The notes under the pieces were generated by a model. That model did no database searches. It had not been told where the DNA came from and was given only the letters and a program-made list of their open reading frames with translations. Positions 1 through 11,900 of a stretch of 64,000 nucleotides of DNA are shown piece by piece. Source of the stretch: Calliopsis andreniformis. Its lineage: Eukaryota > Arthropoda > Insecta > Hymenoptera > Andrenidae. Location of the stretch: NCBI RefSeq assembly GCF_051401765.1, contig NW_027480592.1, positions 620,001 through 684,000 on the forward strand. The letters are read 5' to 3'. Each line of letters opens with the position of its first letter. Position 1 is the first letter of the stretch. A program made the translations under genes and the position numbers.

Positions 1-766
1 ACTATTACGATTATTATGGTTATAATAACGATTATTAAGGTTATTTCTATGATAATTCTGTTTATTATTTCGATGTTATGATTACTACAGTTAGCATAAC
101 TATTACTACGATTATTACGACTATTATGACTGTTGCTATGATTATTACGATTATTATTACGATTGTCATGATTGTTGTGGTTATTATGTCGATTACTACG
201 ATTATTATGGTTGACAGTGTGGTTATTAAGATTATCATTTAGATTATTATGGCTATTACTATTATTATGGTTTTCATTGCTCTTATAATGGTTATTATGA
301 TTGTTGCCAAGTTTATTATGGTTATTATTATGATTATTACGGTTATTATGTTTCATAGTATGATTATGACGAATATTATGATCATCACTCAGATTATTCT
401 GGTGATTATGACTATTACGATTGTGATTGCTATAATAATGGTTATTAAGGTTATTTCGAAGATTATTCTGTTTATTATAACGATGTTATGATTATTACAG
501 TTAGTATCACTATTACTATGACTATTACGACTATTTTAACTGTTGCTATGATTATTATGATTATTATTACGATTGTTATGATTGTTGTGGTTATTATGAC
601 GATTACTATGATTATTATGGTTGATAGTATGGTTATTATGATTATCATTCAGATTATTATGGCTATTATGATTATTATGGTTTTTATGGCCATTAAAATG
701 GTTATTATGATCGTTTTCAAGTTTATTATGGTTATTATTATGGTTATTATGATTATTATGTTTCAT
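1..766 (+). repeat. Satellite units: partial F', then A and B
   Basis: The window opens inside a unit, about 54 bases upstream of an F-type unit end. Unit A ends at 356 (marks: GTTGCCAAG, and TTCATTGCTC upstream of it). Unit B ends at 766 (mark: GGCCATTAAAATGG). The next unit begins as B but changes to F type between about 825 and 860. The same stretch is found 18,106 bp further on at 18,107-18,872. Confidence 0.92.
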
Positions 767-3357
767 AGTATGATTATGACGAATATTATGATCATCACTA
801 TGATTATTCTGGTGGTTTTGTCTATGACGATTATTATGGTTATAATAACGATTATTAAGGTTATTTCTATGATAATTCTGTTTATTATTTCGATGTTATG
901 ATTACTACAGTTAGCATAACTATTACTACGATTATTACGACTATTATGACTGTTGCTATGATTATTACGATTATTATTACGATTGTCATGATTGTTGTGG
1001 TTATTATGTCGATTACTACGATTATTATGGTTGACAGTGTGGTTATTAAGATTATCATTTAGATTATTATGGCTATTACTATTATTATGGTTTTAATTGC
1101 TCTTATAATGGTTATTATGATTGTTGCCAAGTTTATTATGGTTATTATTATGATTATTACGGTTATTATGTTTCATAGTATGATTATGACGAATATTATG
1201 ATCATCACTAAGATTATTCTTGTGATTATGACTATTACGATTATTATGGCTATAATAACGATTATTAAGGTTATTTCCATGATAATTCTGTTTATTATTT
1301 CGATGTTATGATTATTACAGTTGGTATAACTATTACTATGATTATTGCGGCTATTATGATTGTTGCTATGATTATTATGATTATTATTACGATTGTTATG
1401 ATTCTTGTGGTTATTATGACGATTACTATGATTATTATGGTTGATAGTGTGGTTATTATGATTATTAGTCAGATTGTTATGGCTGTTAAGTTTATTATGG
1501 TTTTTATGTCCATCGTAATGGTTATTATGATTGCTTCCAAGTTTATTATGCTTATTATTATGGTTACTATGATTATTATGTTTCATAGTGTGATCATGAC
1601 GAATATTATGGTCATCACTGAGATTATTATGGTGATTATGACTATTACGATTATTATGGCTATAATAACGATTATTAAGGTTATTTCCATGATAATTCTG
1701 TTTATTATTTCGATGTTACGTTTACTACAGTTAGCATAACTATTACTATGATTATTACGACTATTATGACCTTTGCTTTGATTATTATGATTATTATTAC
1801 GATTGTTATGATTGTTGTAGTTATTATGGCGATTACTATGATTATTATGGTTGATAGTGTGGTTATTATGATTATCATTTATATTATTACCCCTATTATG
1901 GTTATTATGGTTTTTATGGCTATTATAATGGTTATTATGATTGCTTCCAAGTTTATTATGGTTATTATTATGTTTATTACGATTATTATGTTTCATAGTG
2001 TGATTATGACGAATATTATGATCATCACTAAGATTATTCTGGTGATTATGACTATAACGATTATTATGGTTATAATAACGATTATAAAGGTTATTTCCAT
2101 GACAATTGTGTTTATTACTACGATGTTATGATTATTATAGTTAGTATAACTATTACTATGATTATTGCGGCTATTATGGTTGTCGCTATGATTATTATGA
2201 TTATTATTACGAATGTTATGATTCTTGTGGTTATTACGACGATTACTATGATTATTATGGCTGATAGTGTGGTTATTATGATTATTAGTTAGATTATTAT
2301 GGCTGTTACGTTTATTATGGTTTTTATGTCCATCATAATGGATATTATGATTGCTTCCAAGTTTATTATGGTTATTATTATGGTTACTATGATTATTATG
2401 TTTCATAGTATGATTATGACGAATATTATGATGATCACTAAGACTATTCTGGTGGTTTTGACTATGACGATTATTATGGCTATAATAACGATTATTAATG
2501 TTGTTTCCAAGGTAATTCTGTTTATTATTACGTTGTTATGATTACTAGAGTTAGTCTAACTATTATTACGGCTACTACGGCTATTATGACTGTTGCTATG
2601 ATTATTACGATTATTATTACGATTGTCATGATTGTTGTGGTTATTATGTCGATTACTATGGTTATTATGGTTGACAGAGTGGTTATTATGATTATCATTC
2701 AGATTATTATGGCTATTATGATTATTATGGTTTTTATGGCCATTATAATGGTTATTATTATCGTTTTCAAGTTTATTATGGTTATTATTATGATTATTAC
2801 GATTATTATGTTTCATAGTGTGATTATGACGAATATTATGATCATCAGTAAGATTATTCTGGTGATTATGACTATTACGATTATTATGGTTATAATAACG
2901 ATTATTAAGGTTATTTCTATGATAATTCTGTTTATTATTTCGATGTTATGATTACTACAGTTAGCATAACTATTACTACGATTATTACGACTATTATGAC
3001 TGTTGCTATGATTATTACGATTATTATTACGATTGTCATGATTGTTGTGGTTATTATGTCGATTACTACGATTATTATGGTTGACAGTGTGGTTATTAAG
3101 ATTATCATTTAGATTATTATGGCTATTACTATTATTATGGTTTTCATTGCTCTTATAATGGTTATTATGATTGTTGCCAAGTTTATTATGGTTATTATTA
3201 TGATTATTACGGTTATTATGTTTCATAGTATGATTATGACGAATATTATGATCATCACTCAGATTATTCTGGTGATTATGACTATTACGATTGTTATTGC
3301 TATAATAATGGTTATTAAGGTTATTTCGAAGATTATTCTGTTTATTATAATGATGTT

Positions 3358-4200
3358 ATGATTATTACAGTTAGTATCACTATTACTATGACTATTACGA
3401 CTATTTTAACTGTTGCTATGATTATTATGATTATTATTACGATTGTTATGATTGTTGTGGTTATTATGACGATTACTATGATTATTATGGTTGATAGTAT
3501 GGTTATTATGATTATCATTCAGATTATTATGGCTATTATGATTATTATGGTTTTTATGGCCATTAAAATGGTTATTATGATCGTTTTCAAGTTTATTATG
3601 GTTATTATTATGGTTATTATGATTATTATGTTTCATAGTATGATTATGACGAATATTATGATCATCACTATGATTATTCTGGTGGTTTTGTCTATGACGA
3701 TTATTATGGCTATAATAACGATTATTAATGTTGTTTCCATGACAATCCTGTTTATTATTACGTTTGTTATGATTATTACAGTTAGTCTAACTCTTACTAT
3801 GATTATTACGGCTATTATGATTGTTGCTACTATTACCATAATTATTATCATGATTGCTATGATTTTTGTGGTTATTATGACGGTTATTATGATTATTATG
3901 GTTGATAGTATGGTTATTATGATTATCATTCAGATTATTATGGCTATTATGATTATTATGGCTTTTATGGCCATTTTAATGGTTATTATGATTGTTTCCA
4001 TTTTTATTATGGTTACTATCATGATTATTATGATTATTATGTTTTATAGTATGATTATGACGAATATTATGATCATCACTAAGATTATTCTGGTGATTAT
4101 GACTATTACGATTATTATGGCTATAATAACGATTATTAAGGTTATTTCCATGATAATTCTGTTTATTATTTCGATGTTATGGCTACTACAGTTAGCATAA
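3358..4200 (+). other. Two-unit open frame of 280 codons, probably not a gene
   Basis: This is the longest open frame type in the window. It runs through B-to-G and G-to-H because the G unit has one extra T (CGTTTGTTATG at 3761), which cancels the usual two-base slip and its stop. The product would be almost only Ile, Met, Val, Thr and Phe, which is what ATT/ATG/GTT/ACT triplets encode in that phase. The same fusion exists at 12,032-12,874, 21,464-22,306, 35,887-36,729 and 39,317-40,159. I see no promoter-like or ribosome-binding context or recognisable domain. An unusual membrane polypeptide cannot be excluded from sequence alone. Confidence 0.25.
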
Positions 4201-4457
4201 CTATTACTATGGTTATTACGACTTTTGTGACTGTTGCTATGATTAGTATGCTTATTATTACGATTGTTATGATTGTTGTGGTTATTATGACGATTACTAT
4301 GATTATTATGGTTGACAGTGTGGTTATTATGATTAAAATTTAGATTATTATGGCTATTACAATTATTATGGTTTTCATGGCTATTACAATGGTTATTATG
4401 ATTGTTTCCAAGTTTATTATGGTTATTATTATGATTATTACGATTATTATGGTTCCT

Positions 4458-4606
4458 AGTATGATTATGACCAATATTATGATCATCACTAAGATTATAA
4501 TGGCTATTACGATTAATATGGTTTTTATGGCTATCATAATGGTTATTCCGATTTTTCGAAGTTTATTATGGGTATTATTATGATTATTATGATTATTATG
4601 TTTTAT
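4458..4606 (+). repeat. 149-bp short unit (CGAAG form)
   Basis: It follows a GTTCCT landmark. The left 34 bases match a normal unit up to CACTAAG; the rest matches the last part of a normal unit from AGATTATTATGGC. About 260 bases are missing between two AGATTA copies, and one more base is missing in CCGATTTTTCGAAG. Confidence 0.93.
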
Positions 4607-5012
4607 AGTATGATTACGACGAATATTATGGTCATCACTAAGAATATTCTGGTGATTATGACTATAACGATTATTATGGTTATAATAACGATTATAAAGG
4701 TTATTTCCATGACAATTCTGTTTATTACTACGATGTTATGATTATTACAGTTAGTATAACTATTACTATGATTATTGCGGCTATTATGATTGTTGCTATG
4801 ATTATTATGATTATTATTACGATTGTTATGATTCTTGTGGTTATTATGACGATTACTATGATTATTATGGTTGACAGTGTGGTTATTATGATTAAAATTT
4901 AGATTATTATGGCTATTACAATTATTATGGTTTTCATGGCTATTACAATGGTTATTATGATTGTTTCCAAGTTTATTATGGTTATTATTATGATTATTAC
5001 GATTATTATGTT

Positions 5013-5426
5013 TCATAGTGTGATTATGACGAATATTATAATCATCACTAAGATTATTCTGGTGATTATGACTATTACGATTGTTATTGCTATAATAATG
5101 ATTATTAAGGTTATTTCGAAGATTATTCTGTTTATTATAACGATGTTATGATTATTATAGTTAGTATAACTATTACTGTGACTATTACGACTATTTTGAC
5201 TGTTGCTATGATTATTATGATTATTATTACGATTGTTATGATTGTTGTGGTTATTATGACGATTACTATGATTATTATGGTTGATAGTATGGTTATTATG
5301 ATTATCATTCAGATTATTATGGCTATTATGATTATTATGGTTTTTATGGCCATTATAATGGTTATTATTATCGTTTTCACGTTTATTATGGTTATTATTA
5401 TGATTATTACGATTATTATGTTTCAT
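5013..5426 (-). other. Representative minus-strand Asn/His-rich open frame, probably not a gene
   Basis: This 137-codon frame spans one unit plus four bases and overlaps the next such frame by ATGA. It starts MKHNN and is Asn/His-rich for about 95 residues. It then crosses the two-base slip of the unit and becomes Ile/Val-rich to its end. The composition follows from AAT/CAT triplets on the complement. Equivalent frames lie in most full units. Asn-rich proteins exist in some AT-rich eukaryotes, but the abrupt change of composition at the slip argues against a protein selected for function. Confidence 0.25.
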
Positions 5427-5561
5427 AGTGTGATTATGACGAATATTATGATCATCAGTAAGATTATTCTGGTGATTATGACTATTACGATTATTATGGT
5501 TATAATAACGATTATTAAGGTTATTTCTATGATAATTCTGTTTATTATTTCGATGTTATGA
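5148..5561 (+). other. Representative plus-strand Ile/Met/Val-rich open frame, probably not a gene
   Basis: This 137-codon frame is again one unit plus four bases. It begins at the ATG inside ATGTTATGA, where the previous frame ends at TGA, so successive frames overlap by ATGA. The composition is Ile, Met, Val and Thr throughout, with rare Lys, Asp and Gln. It lies antisense to the Asn/His frame over most of its length. Openness on both strands is expected from a triplet-periodic sequence poor in in-phase stops. Confidence 0.25.
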
Positions 5562-7476
5562 TTACTACAGTTAGCATAACTATTACTACGATTATTACGA
5601 CTATTATGACTGTTGCTATGATTATTACGATTATTATTACGATTGTCATGATTGTTGTGGTTATTATGTCGATTACTACGATTATTATGGTTGACAGTGT
5701 GGTTAATAAGATTATCATTTAGATTATTATGGCTATTACTATTATTATGGTTTTAATTGCTCTTATAATGGTTATTATGATTGTTGCCAAGTTTATTATG
5801 GTTATTATTATGATTATTACGGTTATTATGTTTCATAGTATGATTATGACGAATATTATGATCATCACTAAGATTATTCTTGTGATTATGTCTATTACGA
5901 TTATTATGGCTATAATAACGATTATTAAGGTTATTTCCATGATAATTCTGTTTATTATTTCGATGTTATGATTATTACAGTTGGTATAACTATTACTATG
6001 ATTATTGCGGCTATTATGATTGTTGCTATGATTATTATGATTATTATTACGATTGTTATGATTCTTGTGGTTATTATGACGATTACTATGATTATTATGG
6101 TTGATAGTGTGGTTATTATGATTATTAGTCAGATTGTTATGGCTGTTAAGTTTATTATGGTTTTTATGTCCATCGTAATGGTTATTATGATTGCTTCCAA
6201 GTTTATTATGCTTATTATTATGGTTACTATGATTATTATGTTTCATAGTGTGATCATGACGAATATTATGGTCATCACTGAGATTATTATGGTGATTATG
6301 ACTATTACGATTATTATGGCTATAATAACGATTATTAAGGTTATTTCCATGATAATTCTGTTTATTATTTCGATGTTACGTTTACTACAGTTAGCATAAC
6401 TATTACTATGATTATTACGACTATTATGACCTTTGCTTTGATTATTATGATTATTATTACGATTGTTATGATTGTTGTAGTTATTATGGCGATTACTATG
6501 ATTATTATGGTTGATAGTGTGGTTATTATGATTATCATTTATATTATTACCCCTATTATGGTTATTATGGTTTTTATGGCTATTATAATGGTTATTATGA
6601 TTGCTTCCAAGTTTATTATGGTTATTATTATGTTTATTACGATTATTATGTTTCATAGTGTGATTATGACGAATATTATGATCATCACTAAGATTATTCT
6701 GGTGATTATGACTATAACGATTATTATGGTTATAATAACGATTATAAAGGTTATTTCCATGACAATTGTGTTTATTACTACGATGTTATGATTATTATAG
6801 TTAGTATAACTATTACTATGATTATTGCGGCTATTATGGTTGTCGCTATGATTATTATGATTATTATTACGAATGTTATTATTCTTGTGGTTATTACGAC
6901 GATTACTATGATTATTATGGCTGATAGTGTGGTTATTATGATTATTAGTTAGATTATTATGGCTGTTACGTTTATTATGGTTTTTATGTCCATCATAATG
7001 GATATTATGATTGCTTCCAAGTTTATTATGGTTATTATTATGGTTACTATGATTATTATGTTTCATAGTATGATTATGACGAATATTATGATGATCACTA
7101 AGACTATTCTGGTGGTTTTGACTATGACGATTATTATGGCTATAATAACGATTATTAATGTTGTTTCCAAGGTAATTCTGTTTATTATTACGTTGTTATG
7201 ATTACTAGAGTTAGTCTAACTATTATTACGGCTATTACGGCTATTATGACTGTTGCTATGATTATTACGATTATTATTACGATTGTCATGATTGTTGTGG
7301 TTATTATGTCGATTACTATGGTTATTATGGTTGACAGAGTGGTTATTATGATTATCATTCAGATTATTATGGCTATTATGATTATTATGGTTTTTATGGC
7401 CATTATAATGGTTATTATTATCGTTTTCAAGTTTATTATGGTTATTATTATGATTATTACGATTATTATGTTTCAT
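5427..7476 (+). repeat. Partial 4,660-bp HOR: units A' C D E F
   Basis: Five units ending at 5836, 6246, 6656, 7066 and 7476, matching 767-2816 at a shift of 4,660. The A' unit has a private GGTTAATAAG at 5701 (GGTTATTAAG elsewhere) and the E unit has GTTATTATTC near 6875 (GTTATGATTC elsewhere). Both private changes are shared only with the copy 8,115 bp downstream, so those two blocks are closest relatives. After F the order breaks and K follows instead of A. Confidence 0.9.
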
Positions 7477-9116
7477 AGTGTGATTATGACGAATATTATG
7501 ATCATCAGTAAGATTATTCTGGTGATTATGACTATTACGATTATTATGGTTATAATAACGATTATTAAGGTTATTTCTATGATAATTCTGTTTATTATTT
7601 CGATGTTATGATTACTACAGTTAGCATAACTATTACTACGATTATTACGACTATTATGACTGTTGCTATGATTATTACGATTATTATTACGATTGTCATG
7701 ATTGTTGTGGTTATTATGTCGATTACTACGATTATTATGGTTGACAGTGTGGTTATTAAGATTATCATTTAGATTATTATGGCTATTATGATTATTATGG
7801 TTTTTATGGCCATTATATTGGTTATTATGATTCTTTCCAGGTTTATTATGGTTCTTATTATGATTATTATGGTTATTATGTTTCATAGTATGATTATGAC
7901 GTATATTACCATAATCACTAATATTATTTTGGTGATTATGACTATTACGATTATTATGGCTATAATAACGATTATTAAGGTTATTTCCATGATAATTCTG
8001 TTTATTATTTCGATGTTATGATTATTACAGTTGGTATAAATATTACTATGATTATTGCGGCTATTATGATTGTTGCTATTATTATTATGATTATTATTAC
8101 GATTGTTATGATTCTTGTGGTTATTATGACGATTACTATGATTATTATGGTTGATAGTGTGGTTATTATGATTATTAGTCAGATTGTTATGGCTGTTAAG
8201 TTTATTATGGTTTTTATGTCCATCGTAATGGTTATTATGATTGCTTCCAAGTTTATTATGCTTATTATTATGGTTACTATGATCATTATGTTTCATAGTA
8301 TGATTATGACGAATATTATTACCATCACTAAGATTATTCTGGTGGTTTTGACTATGACGATTATTATGGCTATAATAACGATTATTAATGTTATTTTCAA
8401 GGTAATTCTGTTTATTATTACGTTGTTATGATTATTAGAGTTAGTCTAACTATTACTACGATTATTACGGCTATTATGATTGTTGCTACGATTATCATAG
8501 TTATTATTATGATTGTTATGATTTTTGTGGCTATTATGACGTTTACTATCATTATTATGGTTGATAGTATGGTTATTATGATTATCATGCAGGTTATTAT
8601 GGCTATTACGATTATTATGGTTTTTATGGCCATTATGATGGTTATTATGATTGTTTCCAAGTTTATTATGGTTATTATTATGATTATTATGGTTATTATG
8701 TTTCATAGTATGATTATGACGTATATTATCATAATCACTAAGATTATTTTGGTGATTATGACTATTACGATTATTATGGCTATAATAACGATTATTAAGG
8801 TTATTTCCATGATAATTCTGTTTATTATTTCGATGTTATGATTATTACAGTTGGTATAACTATTACTATGATTATTGCGGCTATTATGATTGTTGCTATG
8901 ATTATTATGATTATTATTGCGATTGTTATGATTCTTGTGGTTATTATGACGATTACTATGATTATTATGGTTGATAGTGTGTTTATTATGATTATTAGTC
9001 AGATTGTTATGGCTGTTAAGTTTATTATGGTTTTTATGTCCATCGTAATGGTTATTATGATTGCTTCCAAGTTTATTATGCTTATTATTATGGTTACTAT
9101 GATTATTATGTTTCAT
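7477..9116 (+). repeat. Tandem 820-bp dimers: K-C' and L-C'
   Basis: Units end at 7886 (K), 8296 (C'), 8706 (L) and 9116 (C'). K and L share a GACGTATATTA mark after the landmark and a GATTATTTTGGTG mark that most other units lack. Both C' units carry GTTATGGCTGTTAAG and TTTATGCTTATTATT. The result is a two-unit repeat of 820 bp present twice. The private C' changes (AAATATTAC at 8037, GTGTTTATTATG near 8979) show the two dimers have drifted a little. Confidence 0.8.
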
Positions 9117-11580
9117 AGTATGATTATGACGAATATTGTGACCATCACTAAGATTATTCTGGTGGTTTTGACTATGACGATTATTATGGCTATAATAACG
9201 ATTATTAAGGTTATTTCCATGATAATTCTGTTTATTATTTCGATGTTATGGCTACTACAGTTAGCATAACTATTACTATGGTTATTACGACTTTTGAGAC
9301 TGTTGCTATGATTAGTATGCTTATTATTACGGTTGTTATGATTGTTGTGGTTATTATGACGATTACTATGATTATTATGGTTGACAGTGTGGTTATTATG
9401 ATTAAAATTTAGATTATTATGGCTATTACAATTATTATGGTTTTCATGGCTATTACAATGGTTATTATGATTGTTTCCAAGTTTATTATGGTTATTATTA
9501 TGATTATTACGATTATTATGTTTCATAGTGTGATTATGACGAATATTATAATCATCACTAAGATTATTCTGGTGATTATGACTATTACGATTGTTATTGC
9601 TATAATAATGATTATTAAGGTTATTTCGAAGATTATTCTGTTTATTATAACGATGTTATGATTATTATAGTTAGTATAACTATTACTGTGACTATTACGA
9701 CTATTTTGACTGTTGCTATGATTATTATGATTATTATTACGATTGTTATGATTGTTGTGGTTATTATGACGATTACTATGATTATTATGGTTGATAGTAT
9801 GGTTATTATGATTCTCATTCAGATTATTATGGCTATTATGATTATTATGGTTTTTATGGCCATTATAATGGTTATTATGATCGTTTTCAGGTTTATTATG
9901 GTTATTATTATGATTATTACGATTATTATGTTTCATAGTGTGATTATGACGAATATTATGATCATCAGTAAGATTCTTCTGGTGATTATGACTATTACGA
10001 TTATTATGGTTATAATAACGATTATTAAGGTTATTTCTATGATAATTCTGTTTATTATTTCGATGTTATGATTACTACAGTTAGCATAGCTATTACTACG
10101 ATTATTACGACTATTATGACTGTTGCTATGATTATTACGATTATTATTACGATTGTCATGATTGTTGTGGTTATTATTGTCGATTACTACGATTATTATG
10201 GTTGACAGTGTGGTTATTAAGATTATCATTTAGATTATTATGGCTATTACTATTATTATGGTTTTCATTGCTCTTATAATGGTTATTATGATTGTTGCCA
10301 AGTTTATTATGGTTATTATTATGATTATTACGGTTATTATGTTTCATAGTATGATTATGACGAATATTATGATCATCACTAAGATTATTCTTGTGATTAT
10401 GACTATTACGATTATTATGGCTATAATAACGATTATTAAGGTTATTTCCATGATAATTCTGCTTATTATTTCGATGTTATGATTACTACAGTTAGCATAA
10501 CTATTACTACGACTATTACGTCTATTATGACTGTTGCTACGATTATTACGATTTTTATTACGATTGTCATGATTGTTGTGGTTATTATGTCGATTACTAT
10601 GATTATTATGGTTGACAGTGTGGTTATTATGATTATCATTTAGATTATTATGGCTATTACTATTATTATGGTTTTCATTGCTATTATAACGGTTATTATG
10701 ATTGTTTCCAAGTTTATTATGGTTATTATTATGATTATTACGATTATTATGTTTCATAGTGTGATTATGACGAATATTATGACCATCACTAAGATTATTC
10801 TGGTGGTTATGGCTATTACGATTATTATTGCTATAATAACGGTTATTAAAGCTATTTCCATGAAAATTCGGTTTATTATTTCGATGTTATGATTACTACA
10901 GTTAGCGTAACTATTACTATGATTATTACGACTCTTATGACTGTTGCTATGATTATTATGATTATTATTACGATTGTTATGATTGTTGTGGATATTATTA
11001 TGACGATTACTATGATTATTCTGGTTGACAGTATGGTTATTAAGATTATCATTTAGATTATTATGGCTATTATGATTATTATGGTTTTTATGGCCATTAT
11101 ATTGGTTATTATGATTCTTTCCAGGTTTATTATGGTTCTTATTATGATTATTATGGTTATTATGTTTCATAGTATGATTATGACGTATATTATCATAATC
11201 ACTAAGATTATTTTGGTGATTATGACTATTACGATTATTATGGCTATAATAACGATTATTAAGGTTATTTCCATGATAATTCTGTTTATTATTTCGATGT
11301 TATGATTATTACAGTTGGTATAACTATTACTATGACTATTACGACTATTTTAACTGTTGCTATGATTATTATGATTATTATTACGATTGTTATGATTGTT
11401 GTGGTTATTATGACGATTACTATGATTATTATGGTTGATAGTATGGTTATTATGTTTATCATTTAGATTATTATGCCTATTATGGTTATTATGGTTTTTA
11501 TGGCCATTATAAGTGTTATTATGATTGTTTTCAAGTTTATTATGGTTATTATTATGATTATTACGATTATTATGGTTCCT
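9117..11580 (+). repeat. Satellite units J F' A M K N, irregular order
   Basis: Units end at 9526 (J), 9936 (F'), 10347 (A, 411 bp), 10757 (M), 11170 (K, 413 bp) and 11580 (N, landmark GTTCCT). J and F' match those at 4607-5426. The A unit has an extra T in TTATTATTGTCG near 10,177, making it 411 bp. The K unit has three extra bases in GTGGATATTATTATGACG near 10,989. This is the least regular part of the left half and holds variants (M, N) not seen in the main HOR. Confidence 0.82.
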
Positions 11581-11900
11581 AGTACGATTATGACGAATAT
11601 TATGATCATCACTAAGATTATAACGGCTATTATGATTAATATGGTTTTTATGGCTATCATAATGGTTATTCCGATTTTTCCAGGTTTATTATGGTTATTA
11701 TTATGATTGTTATGATTTTTGTGGTTCTTATGACGGTTACTATGATTATTATGTTTGATAGTATGGTTATTTTGATTATCATTCAGATTATTATGGCTAT
11801 TACGATTATTAGGGTTTTTATGGCCATTATAATGGTTATTAGGATTGTTTCCAAGATTATTATGGTTCTTATCATGATTATTATGATTATTATGTTTCAT
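11581..11900 (+). repeat. 320-bp rearranged unit
   Basis: This is the only unit of 320 bp. Its first 128 bases match the start of a 149-bp short unit, including CCGATTTTTCCAGG. At about 11,708 it jumps back to the middle of an ordinary unit (GTTATGATTTTTGTGG) and runs 192 bases to the next landmark. That second part has the same length and start as the matching part of the unit ending at 8706. It looks like a short unit recombined with a full unit at a shared TATTATTATGATT stretch. Confidence 0.85.

Larger units (their letters stand above)
767..5426 (+). repeat. Higher-order repeat, 4,660 bp, copy 1
   Basis: Twelve units in the order A' C D E F A B G H s J F', ending at 1176, 1586, 1996, 2406, 2816, 3226, 3636, 4047, 4457, 4606, 5016 and 5426. 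The arithmetic closes: ten units of 410, one of 411 and one of 149 give 4,660. The next units (A' C D E F, to 7476) repeat the first five at a shift of exactly 4,660, and the full order recurs at 18873-23532. Within it, variant units differ from each other far more than copies of the same variant do, which is the defining feature of an HOR. Confidence 0.9.
1..7359 (+). repeat. Block duplication, member 1 (partner 18,107-25,465)
   Basis: Every landmark from 356 to 7066 has a counterpart at +18,106, including the 411-bp and 149-bp units. Private details match as well, for example ACGATTGTGATTGC near 416 and 18,522, where other A units have GTTATTGC. The match ends at 7,359, where F has ATCATTCAG and the partner has ATCATTTAG and turns into P. 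The left edge is beyond the window. Confidence 0.9.

Noticed and set aside
3358..4200. 280-residue hydrophobic frame as a multi-pass membrane protein
   Set aside because: The Ile/Met/Val/Thr content is simply the triplet phase. There are no loops, charged flanks or helix breaks of a real membrane protein, and the frame depends on one inserted T.
4482..4489. Short palindromes as terminators or hairpin regulatory sites
   Set aside because: The 8-bp palindromes have no loop, GC stem or U-tract arrangement, and they occur in most units at the same place.
5013..5426. Asn/His-rich frame as evidence for Dictyostelium or Plasmodium
   Set aside because: Asn-rich proteins are common there, but here the composition comes from AAT/CAT repeats. 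It does not identify the organism.
11808..11816. TTAGGG as a telomeric repeat
   Set aside because: Single occurrences here and near 61,112 come from point changes of TTATGG or TTACGG. There is no TTAGGG run.
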